Shown here in pieces: positions 34,749 through 44,652 of a DNA stretch of 64,000 bases. The notes under the pieces were generated by a model that did no database searches, was not told where the DNA came from, and worked only from the letters and a program-made list of their open reading frames with translations. Source of the stretch: Chaetoderma sp. LZ-2023a (taxonomy: Eukaryota; Mollusca; Caudofoveata; Chaetodermatida; Chaetodermatidae); NCBI GenBank assembly GCA_034401795.1, contig CM067373.1:93782112-93846111 (forward strand), read 5' to 3'. The translations under genes and the position numbers were made by a program. Within the stretch, counting starts at the first letter, position 1, and every line of letters begins with the position of its first letter.

Positions 34749-35189
34749 CCAGATTTGGTCGCTAACCTGGTGGGACGGGGCAAGCCATAACTGCTACTTT
34801 TGCCCCTTGGAGAAAGAGCTAGAATTAAACTTGACTAATGGAGACCTAAAAGGACCATCAAGTTAACGGAACCGAATCACATTCGCATCACGGCCCCCCC
34901 CCCTTTTTCTCCTAAGAAAAGGGAAAGAACTCACGAACATGCATCTCGCCTGAAAATACAAATATGCCAAGAGGGTTAACTGCTCTTTGCATATATATAT
35001 ATGTATTACCCTGGGAATGACATAATACAAAAAACTATCAATCTTGAATTACCTCATGATCTATGGATTTCAGACGTGGCGCCTCCAACCATTCACAATC
35101 TGGCTGTCATCCTCTCGCTCGACTATGTCTGCTTCTAAATTCTTTCTTACAAATGCCAAAAAAGGGAGAAGAGCAGTGTGGTCGAATAA

Positions 35190-36180
35190 CTATCGTTTCA
35201 AAACAGCTAAAGCGAGTGGATTGGCGGAGTCTGACACATCCCTCATATAGTAATCCGTGAAAGAGGACTCACAGTGCCATTGTGCAACAGCCGTGATGTC
35301 CTCTAACATAACACCATTGTAAAGAGCGGTCGAGGCGGCTAATCCTCTAACATCGTGTGCCCTTGCGCATTGCACCTGGTGCCCAGTCGCGATCTCATGG
35401 GTAGTCTGAATGCATTCGACTACCCAACGAGAGATAGAATCCATGGATGCAGCGCCATATGGCTTCTTATGGCAGATCCACAGATGTCTATCATTCGACC
35501 GTAATGAGTCTGTCCGTTTTCTGTACTTAGTCAAAGCACGGACTGGGCAACAGACACTGGCATCATGATCAAAGCTAGTTAGTTTCGGTATAATGATCGG
35601 TTTGCTGGAATATCTCAAAGATTGATTCTTTGACATAAACTCTGCTCTTGGCAGAAGACGCAGACCCTCTCCAGAGACAATAAATCAGTCCCTCTCTGCT
35701 GAAAGTGCATGGATCTCACTGCGCCTTCTAGCTGAGGAAGCTGCCAATAGAAAGACCGCCTTTAGAGTAAAATGCTTTAGACTAGCCGAACGCAATGGTT
35801 CGAAAGGGTGCTTGGCCAGTACATTAAGCACTAAAGATAGACTCCAGGCTGGAATGACTACCGGTTGTCTCGGTCGGAGATCGCTCATTCCCTTCACCAT
35901 CACATTTAACTGGGCCACCTCTGGACTATCCCTTTTTGGCTAGACAAGGGATAACTGATGCCAAAGCTGACTTGTATCCAGCAATTGTGACGGGAGCTAG
36001 TCCTGAAAAGAACAGCTCACAGAGAAAGTCTGCTATTTGCTGAATAGTGGATTGAAAAGTATCAATACCCTTTTCTTCACACCAGTCTGTAAATCTGTTA
36101 ACCTTGTTGTTATATGACTTGAAGGTTGACCTCTTTCTCGCAGCTGCGATGAAATCAGCAGCTTGTCGAGAAAAGCCTTC
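35190..36180 (-). pseudogene. DIRS tyrosine recombinase
   Basis: The N-terminal core-binding part reads RKRSTFKSYNNKVNRFTDWC (about 36110) with PVTIAGYKSALASVI. The catalytic part has the first Arg in SSARRRSEIHALS (about 35720), the H-x-x-R box ARAHDVRGLAAS (about 35360) and the terminal AQWHCESSFTDYYMRDV with the tyrosine (about 35265). Catalysis would cut and rejoin DNA through a phosphotyrosine to integrate the circular intermediate. One frameshift near 35920 and one TGA at about 35685 break the frame. Confidence 0.8.
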
Positions 36181-37175
36181 CAACATGGAACGTTGTTTGA
36201 TAACATCCACGCAGTCAATTTGAACATTTCGGAATGCTCGTGTAGGAAGCGTCCCTTGGCCTGGGAGATTATGTTTGGAATCTCGGGTAACTGCACTGGG
36301 TTCTCCACCAGCAGATCTAGAAGATCTGTGAACCACGCCCTGCTTGGCCAAAACCGCGATATTAGCAGGACCAGGCACGGTTCCTCCCTGATCTTCACCA
36401 ATATCTTCGGCAGAAGAATGGTGGGTGCGTACGCGTAAGCGTGCATCCCTCTCCAGCTTATCGCCAGAGCGTCTGTATCGACGGCATTTGGATCTGGAAT
36501 CGGCGAGACATAAGTCATGATTTGAGCATTTTCCCTTGTGGTGAACAAGTCCACGTTGGGTTTGCCCCAATGCTCGAAGATCCTTCATAGTACTGGAGGG
36601 TTGAGAGACCATTCTGTTGGCAGAATTCTCTGTCTGCGAGACAAAGCATCCACCAGAATTTTCAATCGCCCAGGAATGTGAGCTGCTTTCAAAACAACCG
36701 AGTAATTCCTGCACCATTGAATCAAGTGCCACACTTTGATACACAGTGTGGGTGACTTGGTCCCGCCTTGGCGATTTATGTATGATACTACAGTCGAATT
36801 GTCCGACCGTATCAATATCGCCTTGCCCCTGACCATTGGAAGAAATTCTTCCAATGCCAGTTCCACTGCCATCATTTCCAACAGATTGATATGCAGCTGG
36901 CGCTCCTGGAGAGTCCATGTGCCCGAGACCTGGTGTTCTCCCAGGCAGACCACCCCACCCCTCCAGCGATGCATCCGTGTACACGGACAGCTGGGGTGGG
37001 GTAGGTGCAGCGAAACCCCTACTAGGAGATTCTGACGCTTTTTCCACCATACAAGATGCGACATTATTGGCTCCAAAACTGACACCAGTTTTGACAGGGG
37101 TTCTGTTCTCTGTTTCCACAGAGACATCAGATACAACTGGATAGGTCTTCGCATTAGAGCAGCGTACGGGATCAC
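36033..37175 (-). pseudogene. DIRS RNase H domain and linker
   Basis: The frame from 37175 to 36585 carries QLHINLLEMMAVELALEEFL, then ILIRSDNSTVVSYIN and AAHIPGRLKILVDALSR, the Glu, Asp and C-terminal HIPG..N..AD-like motifs of retroelement RNase H (here VDALSR). The first catalytic Asp (VYTDASLEGWGG) is in a different frame (35926-37218 frame), so a frameshift lies near 36950. After a stop at 36585 the frame continues VDLFTTRENAQIMTYVSP-like to 36033, the DIRS linker before the recombinase. Confidence 0.75.
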
Positions 37176-37284
37176 CTACTCCATGGAGACCATCATGCCC
37201 AGCATCTGAAGAAACCACCTCGCCTGAATGTGGTTTCCCAATCGAAAACTCTTGAGGATGGCTAACAGAGACACAACTCTGGGC

Positions 37285-38141
37285 TCAGACTGGTAAACCC
37301 TGCCGTCCTCGAGATCGAATCACATCCCTAAATAAACGAAATGTTGGGTGGGTGTCAACTCGGATTTCTCCTTGTTGTCTATCCAGCCTAGATCTGAAAG
37401 TAACTTCAAGAGTCAGAGCCGTATCCACCTCTAACCTGGCTGATGTGTCTGCTTTGATCAGCCAATCGTCTATGTAGGTGTGTAGCACCATGTTATCTTT
37501 TCTGAGATACGCTGTCACCGCAAGGACCACTCTCGTGAAAACCCTTGGAGCTGTCGACAGGCCGAACGGGAGGACTATAAACTCCCATACTTGATTCTGA
37601 AACGCAAATGTCAGAAACCTGTGACAACTCCTGTTCATTGGGATGTGGAAATATGCATCTTTCAGATCGATCGACACACACCACATTCCCTTCCTCAATC
37701 CTGCCATTACCGACCTCAGAGTTTCCATCTGGAACCGAGGCGTATGGATAAACCAATTTAATGGCCTGAGATTGGGTACGGGTCTCCATCCCCCTGTGCT
37801 CATGGGGACAAGGAACATGTTTGAATAGAAGCCTGGAGTGTTCCGGTTTGCTGGTTTTATTGCTCCCTTCAGAAACAAACCTGATACTTCGTTTTGAATG
37901 GCTTCTAACTTGTCTGTTTCCCTTGGTACGGGTGTCCAGACAGGTGCCAAAGACAGATTCTGTGGTGGAAAGTCCCACCACTCCGGCATGTATCCCTGGG
38001 ATAACCATCCCAGGACCAGACTGTCTGACGTTACACCTCGCCAAGCCTCGACGAAACGCATGAGCCTTCCACCCACTATAGCCGCCTCGACGCCTAATGG
38101 GGTTGTCTGGCTCGCGATCCGCTCCCCCCCCTCTCTCTCTT

Positions 38142-38188
<47 letters not shown>

Positions 38189-38190
38189 CA
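37285..38190 (-). pseudogene. DIRS reverse transcriptase
   Basis: The RT opens with GGRLMRFVEAW and SDSLVLGWLSQGY (about 38060), then GGWRPVPNLRPLNWF, CVSIDLKDAYFHIPM with the first catalytic Asp (about 37670), LPFGLSTAPRVFTRVV and the YIDDWLI box (about 37460). It copies the RNA intermediate into DNA. The frame ends at 37285, but related sequence continues in the next frame (HFVYLGM, MRRPIQ), so an indel lies near 37340. Upstream, a (GA)n tract at 38142-38187 is read as Ser-Leu repeats and has probably disturbed the gag/RT junction. Confidence 0.85.
38142..38187. repeat. (GA)n microsatellite
   Basis: About 22 GA units at the gag/RT junction of the DIRS element. Confidence 0.95.
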
Positions 38191-38280
38191 TTTTGGTCTT
38201 GGCTTGGCTGGTCTAACTGGCACCGCTGTTCCTGTCGCACAGGTGCGGTCCAGGCAGATACGAAGGGAGCTCTCATACCC

Positions 38281-40380
38281 TCAGGTACGATCCGCTCCCT
38301 TCTTTCCGCCCTTTGAGGACTTACCCTCCCCCTTCCCCTTCCCGCCTCTCGGGCGATCAGGAGCAACATTGGGGAGGGTAGGAGCCTCCACAACCTTCTT
38401 GACTTTCTTCGCCTGAGACGGCTGAGAAAAGCCAGACGAAGCAGAAGCAGCACCAGGCTTAGCTTTCGCCTTCCCTTTATGCTTCTTCTGCTTCTTAGAA
38501 GGTTGCATGGTCAGCAGCTTTGCTACAGCCACTAGTGCGCTCACTTGACACACTAGCTCTAGCTGTAGGTTCACCGCCAACCGATTCTGCGCAATGTTAG
38601 CCGTGTCTTCTAAGACGGCCCGCGCCTGGCCACCGAAGATGCTAGGGCCTGTCAGGGGCGTCCCAAGAAGACGGCCGTAGCTGGACGCATATGGTCAAGA
38701 ACCATCTGCCTCCTAGACTTTGTAACACGCGCCTGCACCCTTGCCAATGCGTCCATAGACAGCACCAGTCCGTCATTGATGCATGAAAGCGCCACAGGTG
38801 GCACAGTGTGGCCTGCCCCCGATTCAGCCCACACCGACTGAAGACGGCGATAAGAGTGGTTGAAAGCACTCATAGCTGCCCTCACACCCTCAGCACAAAG
38901 GGACAGGACTTCATCGTGGTGTCCCTGGGATTTGTCCACCAGTGCCGAGGATGGGCCACCCGCTCCAGCACTCTGGGCACCCAGAACCCATCGGTCATCC
39001 TAGGTGACCGACGGTACAACACCATACCTGTCGTATTCCCCCCGTGGAATACGACACCTCGCCCGCACCTCCCTGGAGACCACAGGAAGCTGGCTATAAA
39101 TAGCCTACAGCAACTCAATAAACCGTGGATCCATTCCAATGGACTGAATCCGGGCTGCGGGCAAGATCCCCGTCCTGATCGATGCCACCGACGGACGGGG
39201 CGCATCCTCCTCGGCCGTGGTCGAAACCACAGACGGGTCTACCTTGGCTAGCCAAGCCAGAGCCTCAGACCAGGCCGTCTCCGAGGAGGACACACCCGTG
39301 AACACGTCACCCGTTGACATGCTCACAGACCTACCAGCACTGGCCTCCCGGCTGGGAGCAGTCGCTGACACGCCAGGAACTCCGGTACCATACGGTTCCG
39401 CCGCCACCCCATGGAACACACCAGTCCATGGAGTAGGCCCACACGGAAAACCGTGCGGCCCCGGTGCAGTCACAGAACCGTGGCCAAACACGGGCGCCAA
39501 CGGCACCCCATGTCTGACCGCCGGACCAGGCGAGATAGGTGAGTACCACGCCTGGCCCAGCACACCCGTCACCGTGTCGGTTGGTGGCAAACCAACCATC
39601 ATGGGACCGGGGACCGGTACCAGCTTGGCCTCAACCACGGGCGGAGCCGCTGCCCTGGCTTGCGCCAAGCCAGACAGATGGAGGGCGGTTCCGTCCAGGA
39701 TGGAATCGACCCCCATATTCTCCACCCGTGGCATCAGAGGCCACAGCAACCTCTCCTCCTCGGCCTCCTCATCTTCAGACCCCGAAGAGTCGTCACTAGA
39801 CGAGGAAACCGTGGAGCCGTCCTGGCGGACGGCTGCCATGCCTGATGGACCGGCCACAGCTACTGGATCACCCAGAGGTATCCAGAGGTGGCCGCAGAGA
39901 GACAGAACCCATCAGGCCGGAGCCCGACGGGACTGCCAGTGGGCCGTACGAGACGGCTCCCTCACTGGCCAGTCCAGAACCCTGTCCAAGGACAGGGTCC
40001 GAACCAAGCATGGGGAGAGACTGCCCTACAGCTTTCGGCAGCAGGGACGACACCAGCGTGGGCAGAACGCTACGCAGGAAGCCCTGCATAGCCGGACCAA
40101 ACCACGCCGGCGGTGCCATCTCCACCGCCTCCGGCTGCAGATGCGGAGCGCCCCCAAGGGCCAAAACGGATGCGCCATGATTTGCTTTCGGTCCGCCTGA
40201 CCCCACGTCAGACCCAGCCAACTCCATCTGGACAAGGAACTTTAACATCATGTCAACCGACCACACTGCACATAAATTACACCTATCAGCAAGGTTACAT
40301 TTCGTACACCGAAAGCAGACATGGTCCTTAAACGGGACCCGGACGAACTTGTGGCACTCGTCACATGATGGCGAGGCTGG
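38281..40380 (-). pseudogene. DIRS gag with N-terminal Cys-rich finger
   Basis: The first segment (about 40380-40255) has CDECHKF, DHVCFRCTKCN and CNLC, a Cys-rich zinc-finger-like N-terminus seen in DIRS-group gag proteins. A Gly/Pro-rich stretch to 39868, an acidic Ser/Glu segment near 39800, Pro/Gly-rich sequence to 39105, a helical segment (38652-38939) and a Lys-rich C-terminus (KKQKKHKGKAKAK, about 38500) follow in several frames. It would package the RNA. The finger frame has no ATG before its upstream stop; an acceptor-like cttatttatag ends about 15 bases before it. A TAG also interrupts at about 40390. Confidence 0.6.
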
Positions 40381-41264
40381 CGTGGCCTATAAATAAGCAC
40401 AAACCTACAATAAGACAGAGATGGAAGACAGACAATTAATTTTCAAATAATTTGACCATAAATTAACTGTAACCCTCCCACACACCACCCCGCAACGCTA
40501 CAGCAACGATCGCATTGATTATGACGACAAGAACGAAGCGGGCAATAATACACCCATGCACTGATCCTCAAGGATGTATAACGGAACCAGGAATCATATC
40601 GCATAGCAGTCGGGGTATATTTACTAATAAATATAAATTATACTCCTAACGAAAGCCAAAACGATATGTGAAGAAACAACAAAATGTATAACAAACTGCT
40701 GTAGCACACGGTAAAACCGCAGACCACACATCTTAATCAAGAATTTTGAAACCACCGATCATTGCAAACAGATCGTGATAACATGCAAAACTTGACAATT
40801 CCAAAGTTTTTTGGTACCATTTTAGTACGCAGCACCCAGAATCAGATGCGCGAATTAATGAAAAAATGTTCTTCACATAAACATCCGAGACACCCGGGTG
40901 TGACGTCACCCACTCGGATCTTACGGAGAACGACGTCAGCCGATATTCGTGTTCAAAACACCGTAGCTAACACCTCTTTTCATTTAAAGAAGGCGATCAT
41001 CCGGCATATTTCGTTGTTAACACACGTCCCAGATTCTTTGGGGTTAAAAATTGGAACATGCGACACAGACGAAATTTTAGAGACCTAAGTCTTTTAACTA
41101 TGGAATAACATGGAATTATACAACCTGGTTATCATCGGCGGCATCCATATTAATCCAAATATCCTTTGAGAACGCACAAGCAATCACAATTAATCACAGA
41201 CAAAAAGACTTAGGCTAAAACTCTTAAGATCTTTCCAACTGCAAAAAGCATGTATCTCTTGTTG
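40381..41264 (-). other. DIRS 5' leader, possible intron
   Basis: Between the 5' inverted terminal repeat and gag. No long - strand frame; the + strand frame at 40762-41088 is judged a shadow. The tttgtgcttatttatag at about 40385-40400 (- strand) resembles a splice acceptor. Confidence 0.4.
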
Positions 41265-41420
41265 CTATGCAAACAAGAATGAGCTTCATGGTAGACGGGT
41301 ACTCGGCAGTTAGGAGCCGAGTACCCGGTTCCAGGAGTGGGTAAGGCTTTCTAAGTCTATAGTCCTAGAGCCAGCTGTCAGGGTCAGCTGTATATCAGAA
41401 GTAATAGAATGGTGAGTATT
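41265..41420. repeat. DIRS inverted terminal repeat, 5' side
   Basis: Inverted partner of 34436-34590; CTATGCAAACAAGAATGAGC through ATGGTGAGTATT, with the outer unique extension GATCGAAGGAGAA to 41433. Confidence 0.85.
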
Positions 41421-41433
41421 GATCGAAGGAGAA

Positions 41434-42096
41434 ACATGATTCTGTTGCTTGGGGAAATAATATGAAATGCGTGTTACAATTACCTGAAATACTCCCAAGC
41501 TATATGTCACATACAACACGATATTGGGTTGTACTGGCTCAGCCCTCTTTGCTGGTTGGACATGACATGTCGGGTCACACACGAATTTGAGGATGGATCA
41601 TCTTGACGATCTAAATGCTAAATGGTGCCTGGGATGCGGCGTCCATCTTCCGATAATTAGCTAGAATGTCAGTCTTCCAAAATGATCTGATGTATCGAAA
41701 TGCTTTATTTTATGTTTAGGCATTATTTTCGAGAATGAAATCCCACCATCTGCACCCCTACTGTGAAAGTCTGATGCCATCAATGGCAGCTTCTAATTCT
41801 CAAGAGGTCTGGCCAGTTATCTTTCATTTGGTTTCCTTACAGCTACACTACAATTTGCCAACGATAATGTTACTGATGCATCGCTTACATTTCTCTCAAA
41901 TCTACTGCTTTTTGGAAACGATGCGATCCGATCCGATTTTGTTACACCCAGATCATTAACACAATGATATATTGGGAACATAATTATCGTAATGATGTGC
42001 ACGTTGAGAAAGCATTATATAGGATCATTTCACCACACTGATTTTAGCCATGTTCGCATTAAAGGGTTAATTATATATATTCTAAGATATAAATGT
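41434..42096. other. Flank of the DIRS element; weak exon-like frame
   Basis: On the - strand an open frame at about 41484-41582 (CDPTCHVQPAKRAEPV) ends at a CAG/gtaatt donor-like site. No acceptor or homologue is evident. A piggyBac-like MITE end (AAAGGGTTAA) lies at about 42061-42070. Confidence 0.25.
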
Positions 42097-42500
42097 AATT
42101 CACCTTTCCAAGTTTTTCCATCGATCATCTGACGTTGTATGACGTCATAATTAACTAGGTGACGTGTATGCTGACGTCATAATTATGACGTCATGAATGA
42201 TTCGATATCGCCAGTCTTTAACGCTTAATAGTCCGACACGTTGTACGAACTGTATGTCATTGCTATTTAATAAACATGCTGTTGAATATTTGGAAACTAA
42301 TTTGACTGGGCGCTGTTGGTGCCATAGGCAGCAATAGCACCCAGTCAAATTAATTTCAAACTATTAAACAGCTTACATGCATAGTTTCCTGGAAATTGAT
42401 AGTCAGGTAGTTCAAAGATCGATCGATCCCAACACGGACCTGGTGTGGGTAGAGCTTAGATTGAGATGGGCGGCCATAGCTAAAAGGGGAAAGGTCCATT
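42097..42500 (+). repeat. Foldback MITE, full-length
   Basis: AATTCACCTTTCCA start and GGGGAAAGGTCCATT end. CRE palindromes at about 42139, 42174 and 42187 (TGACGTCATAATTATGACGTC). Hairpin at 42280-42372 (CTGTTGAATATTTGGAAACT and complement). 404 bp. Confidence 0.85.
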
Positions 42501-42618
42501 GTGCTATATATTAATACCTATGTATTGGTTTGGTACCAATAATATGCCATCAGATAGCAAAATAGTTGGTGGAATGAATGAGTATAATAACATTTTCCAT
42601 CTATATGTGCATATATTT

Positions 42619-42624
42619 TTTATT
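42619..42624 (-). terminator. Polyadenylation signal for the small ORF
   Basis: AATAAA on the - strand 28 bp after the stop at 42652. Confidence 0.4.
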
Positions 42625-42651
42625 ACAATACCTTGGTAGGTAAATGGTTAC

Positions 42652-42813
42652 TTATTTCAATTTATCAGGCATTCTTAAAGTGTCATCATCCAGTTCCTGA
42701 ATCCTGACGTCATTAGCTTTGAGATATGACACTACTTGGTAATGTTTAGGTTGGAGTGGTCGCTTCCAAGCTGCCAAAGCTGCAGCGCTACGAAGCATTT
42801 TGAAATCTTCCAT
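42652..42813 (-). CDS. Small ORF, 53 aa, with polyadenylation signal
   Basis: ATG at 42813 in a good context (gccATGG), stop TAA at 42652-42654, and AATAAA on the same strand at 42619-42624, only 28 bp downstream. The product begins MEDFKMLRSAAALAAWKRP, is mixed in composition (basic middle, acidic IQELDDD end), and has no repeats. I do not recognise it. It could be a small single-exon gene, the last exon of a larger gene, or a processed copy. The Ala-rich amphipathic start could fit a mitochondrial targeting signal, though that is a guess. Confidence 0.4.
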   Translation of the reverse strand: MEDFKMLRSAAALAAWKRPLQPKHYQVVSYLKANDVRIQELDDDTLRMPDKLK

Positions 42814-43109
42814 GGCAATATATGATTTTATTTTCTGTGATCATTTACTACTTATGAAGGTTGCTAGGCACGCACTGCATAAGATTTGATTTATGCATCC
42901 ATCTGCAATTTAAGGGCGCACACTCACACTAGGAAGTTTGAAAATAAAGAAAAACGTTTAGATTTTTAAATTGTGTACCTCAATGTAAGGAAACGAAATG
43001 ATTCTTAGCCTATGATGATTTCATTCTATACAGCCGTGAGTGCCAATAGATTATTTTTAACTTTATTATAATTCTGATATTGTACACACATTTAAACTAC
43101 AATAGATAT

Positions 43110-43480
43110 AATTCATGAATCCATTTCATCCTTCAATCATATGACGTCTTAATCAACTACATGACGTGTAGGCTGACGTCGTAATCATGATGTCATGAAT
43201 GACTCAATATAGTCAGTCTTTAACGCTTAATACTCTTTGCCAATTAATAACCATTCTGTTGAATATTTTGAAACTAATTTTACTGGGCGCTGCTGCTGCC
43301 TAATGCAGCAACAGCAGCCAGTTAAATTAGTTTCACAATATTCAACAGGTTTCCCTGTATAGTTTTCTAGAAATTGATAGTCAAGAAGTTTAGGGATCGA
43401 TTGATCCCAAAACGAGCGAGGTGTGGGCGGGGATTAATTAGGGATGGGCGGTGCATAGGTAAAACTGAAAAGGTACACTA
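43110..43480 (+). repeat. Foldback MITE, near full-length
   Basis: Left-end CRE-like sites (TGACGTCGTAATCATGATGTC, about 43175), hairpin at about 43255-43350, then GAAATTGATAGTCAAGAAG and GGTGTGGGCGGGGATTAATT, ending AAAACTGAAAAGGTACAC. Confidence 0.8.
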
Positions 43481-44483
43481 TTTCTGACATATAGGTATAG
43501 GGCAGGGTTGAGACATGTAGTCTGCTTCCGCTCGAGTTTTCAGACGACCTTTCAACTATTTCCATTGGGCCTTATTTTTATCATTCCTGCACAATCGCAA
43601 TGCACGCACACACGCACGCACATAATAAATATTTTAACTTCATATATATGCCTTCAATCCACAGTAAGGAGTTTTTGGTTGCTAATAGTAAAAGCAATCT
43701 TGAGTGGCATCATATATTGATTCCAAAAGGGATATGATTTCAAAACAGTTCTACATGAGGCTACGTTTTATGACAACCGCAAATAGAGGACTACTATGAA
43801 AGATACGCGAATAAGACGGAGCAGTGTTATGCAATATAAAGCAGATAGGTTAATGAGCATTCCCAGATTTAGCTATGTCCGCTCATCTCTATCAGCTACA
43901 CCCACACGATATTGTATTGTTTATGATAGTAGCGTAACATGATACAAATGAATTAAAACAAGCTAGGTCTTTTTCATTTACCTTGATAATCCGTTCGAAA
44001 ACAACCTTTACCACATAGTTAACCCTGACATCTGCATTTGGGACCAACAGACGGTGGATTAAAAAAACTGGAGATCTGATATCTTAATGAACTGACATCA
44101 TTTGGCTCTAAAACTATTTTTCATACCTAGAAATAGGCGGATCATACCTAGAAATTAGCGGTTTATACCTAGAAATAGGCGGGGGGGGGGGGGGGGAGCG
44201 GTAGCTAGAACTAGGCGGGGCATAGCTGGAAATGGTCCCCACTATTATTAGGCTGGTAACGTAAAATGTGTACTTGAATATTTCCGAGATTCAATCCATC
44301 AGATAGACAAGGACAAATGTGTCCAATACCCACGTTATTGATATATTTTTTCAGCCAGGCCGCCGTAAGGTCAAAAGTGTCTATTTTGGAAACAGTGATG
44401 CCGAAAGTTGTTGCTGTTGTTGTGTTTTCACAGACCCATATCACCCCAAATTTGGATAAGATCGCTCAATTAGAGTTATTGAA
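43481..44483. other. No gene recognised; foldback-MITE tail repeated three times
   Basis: At 44132-44200 the terminal motif TACCTAGAAATAGGCGG is repeated three times in tandem, followed by a poly-G run and the normal terminus GGGGCATAGCTGGAAATGG to about 44238. The rest is unassigned. Confidence 0.5.
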
Positions 44484-44616
44484 AACTTGCGCATTTAATT
44501 AAAAAAATATGTACTTAAATTTGTGAAATATTAACATATGTATTCCCTCTCAGGGAATACATATGTTAGTATTTCACAAATTTAAGTACATATTTTTTTT
44601 ATTAAATGCGCAAGTT
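44484..44616. repeat. Near-perfect 133-bp palindrome
   Basis: Arms 44484-44547 and 44553-44616 are 64 bp each with two mismatches (62 of 64 paired) around a 5-base loop TCTCA. The arms start AACTTGCGCATTTAAT. There is no ORF and no similarity to the other families here. A transcript would fold into one long hairpin. Confidence 0.95.
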
Positions 44617-44652
44617 GTGTATTTATAATGATCTTTAAGGGCATCGTGTTAA

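Larger units (their letters stand above)
34403..41433 (-). mobile_element. DIRS-type tyrosine-recombinase retrotransposon
   Basis: A 7.0-kb element on the - strand in the order gag (about 40380-38280), RT (38190-37285), RNase H (37175-36590), tyrosine recombinase (36180-35190). It is bounded by inverted terminal repeats of about 155 bp (41265-41420 and 34436-34590) and carries an internal complementary region (34646-34748) combining the outer ends of both repeats. Inverted rather than direct repeats, a YR instead of a DDE integrase, and no target duplication define DIRS elements. Each coding domain has frameshifts or stops, so this copy is inactive. Confidence 0.85.

Noticed and set aside
39217..40200. 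327-codon ORF on the + strand
   Set aside because: Antisense of the GC-rich DIRS gag; the - strand carries the Cys-rich finger and known gag layout.
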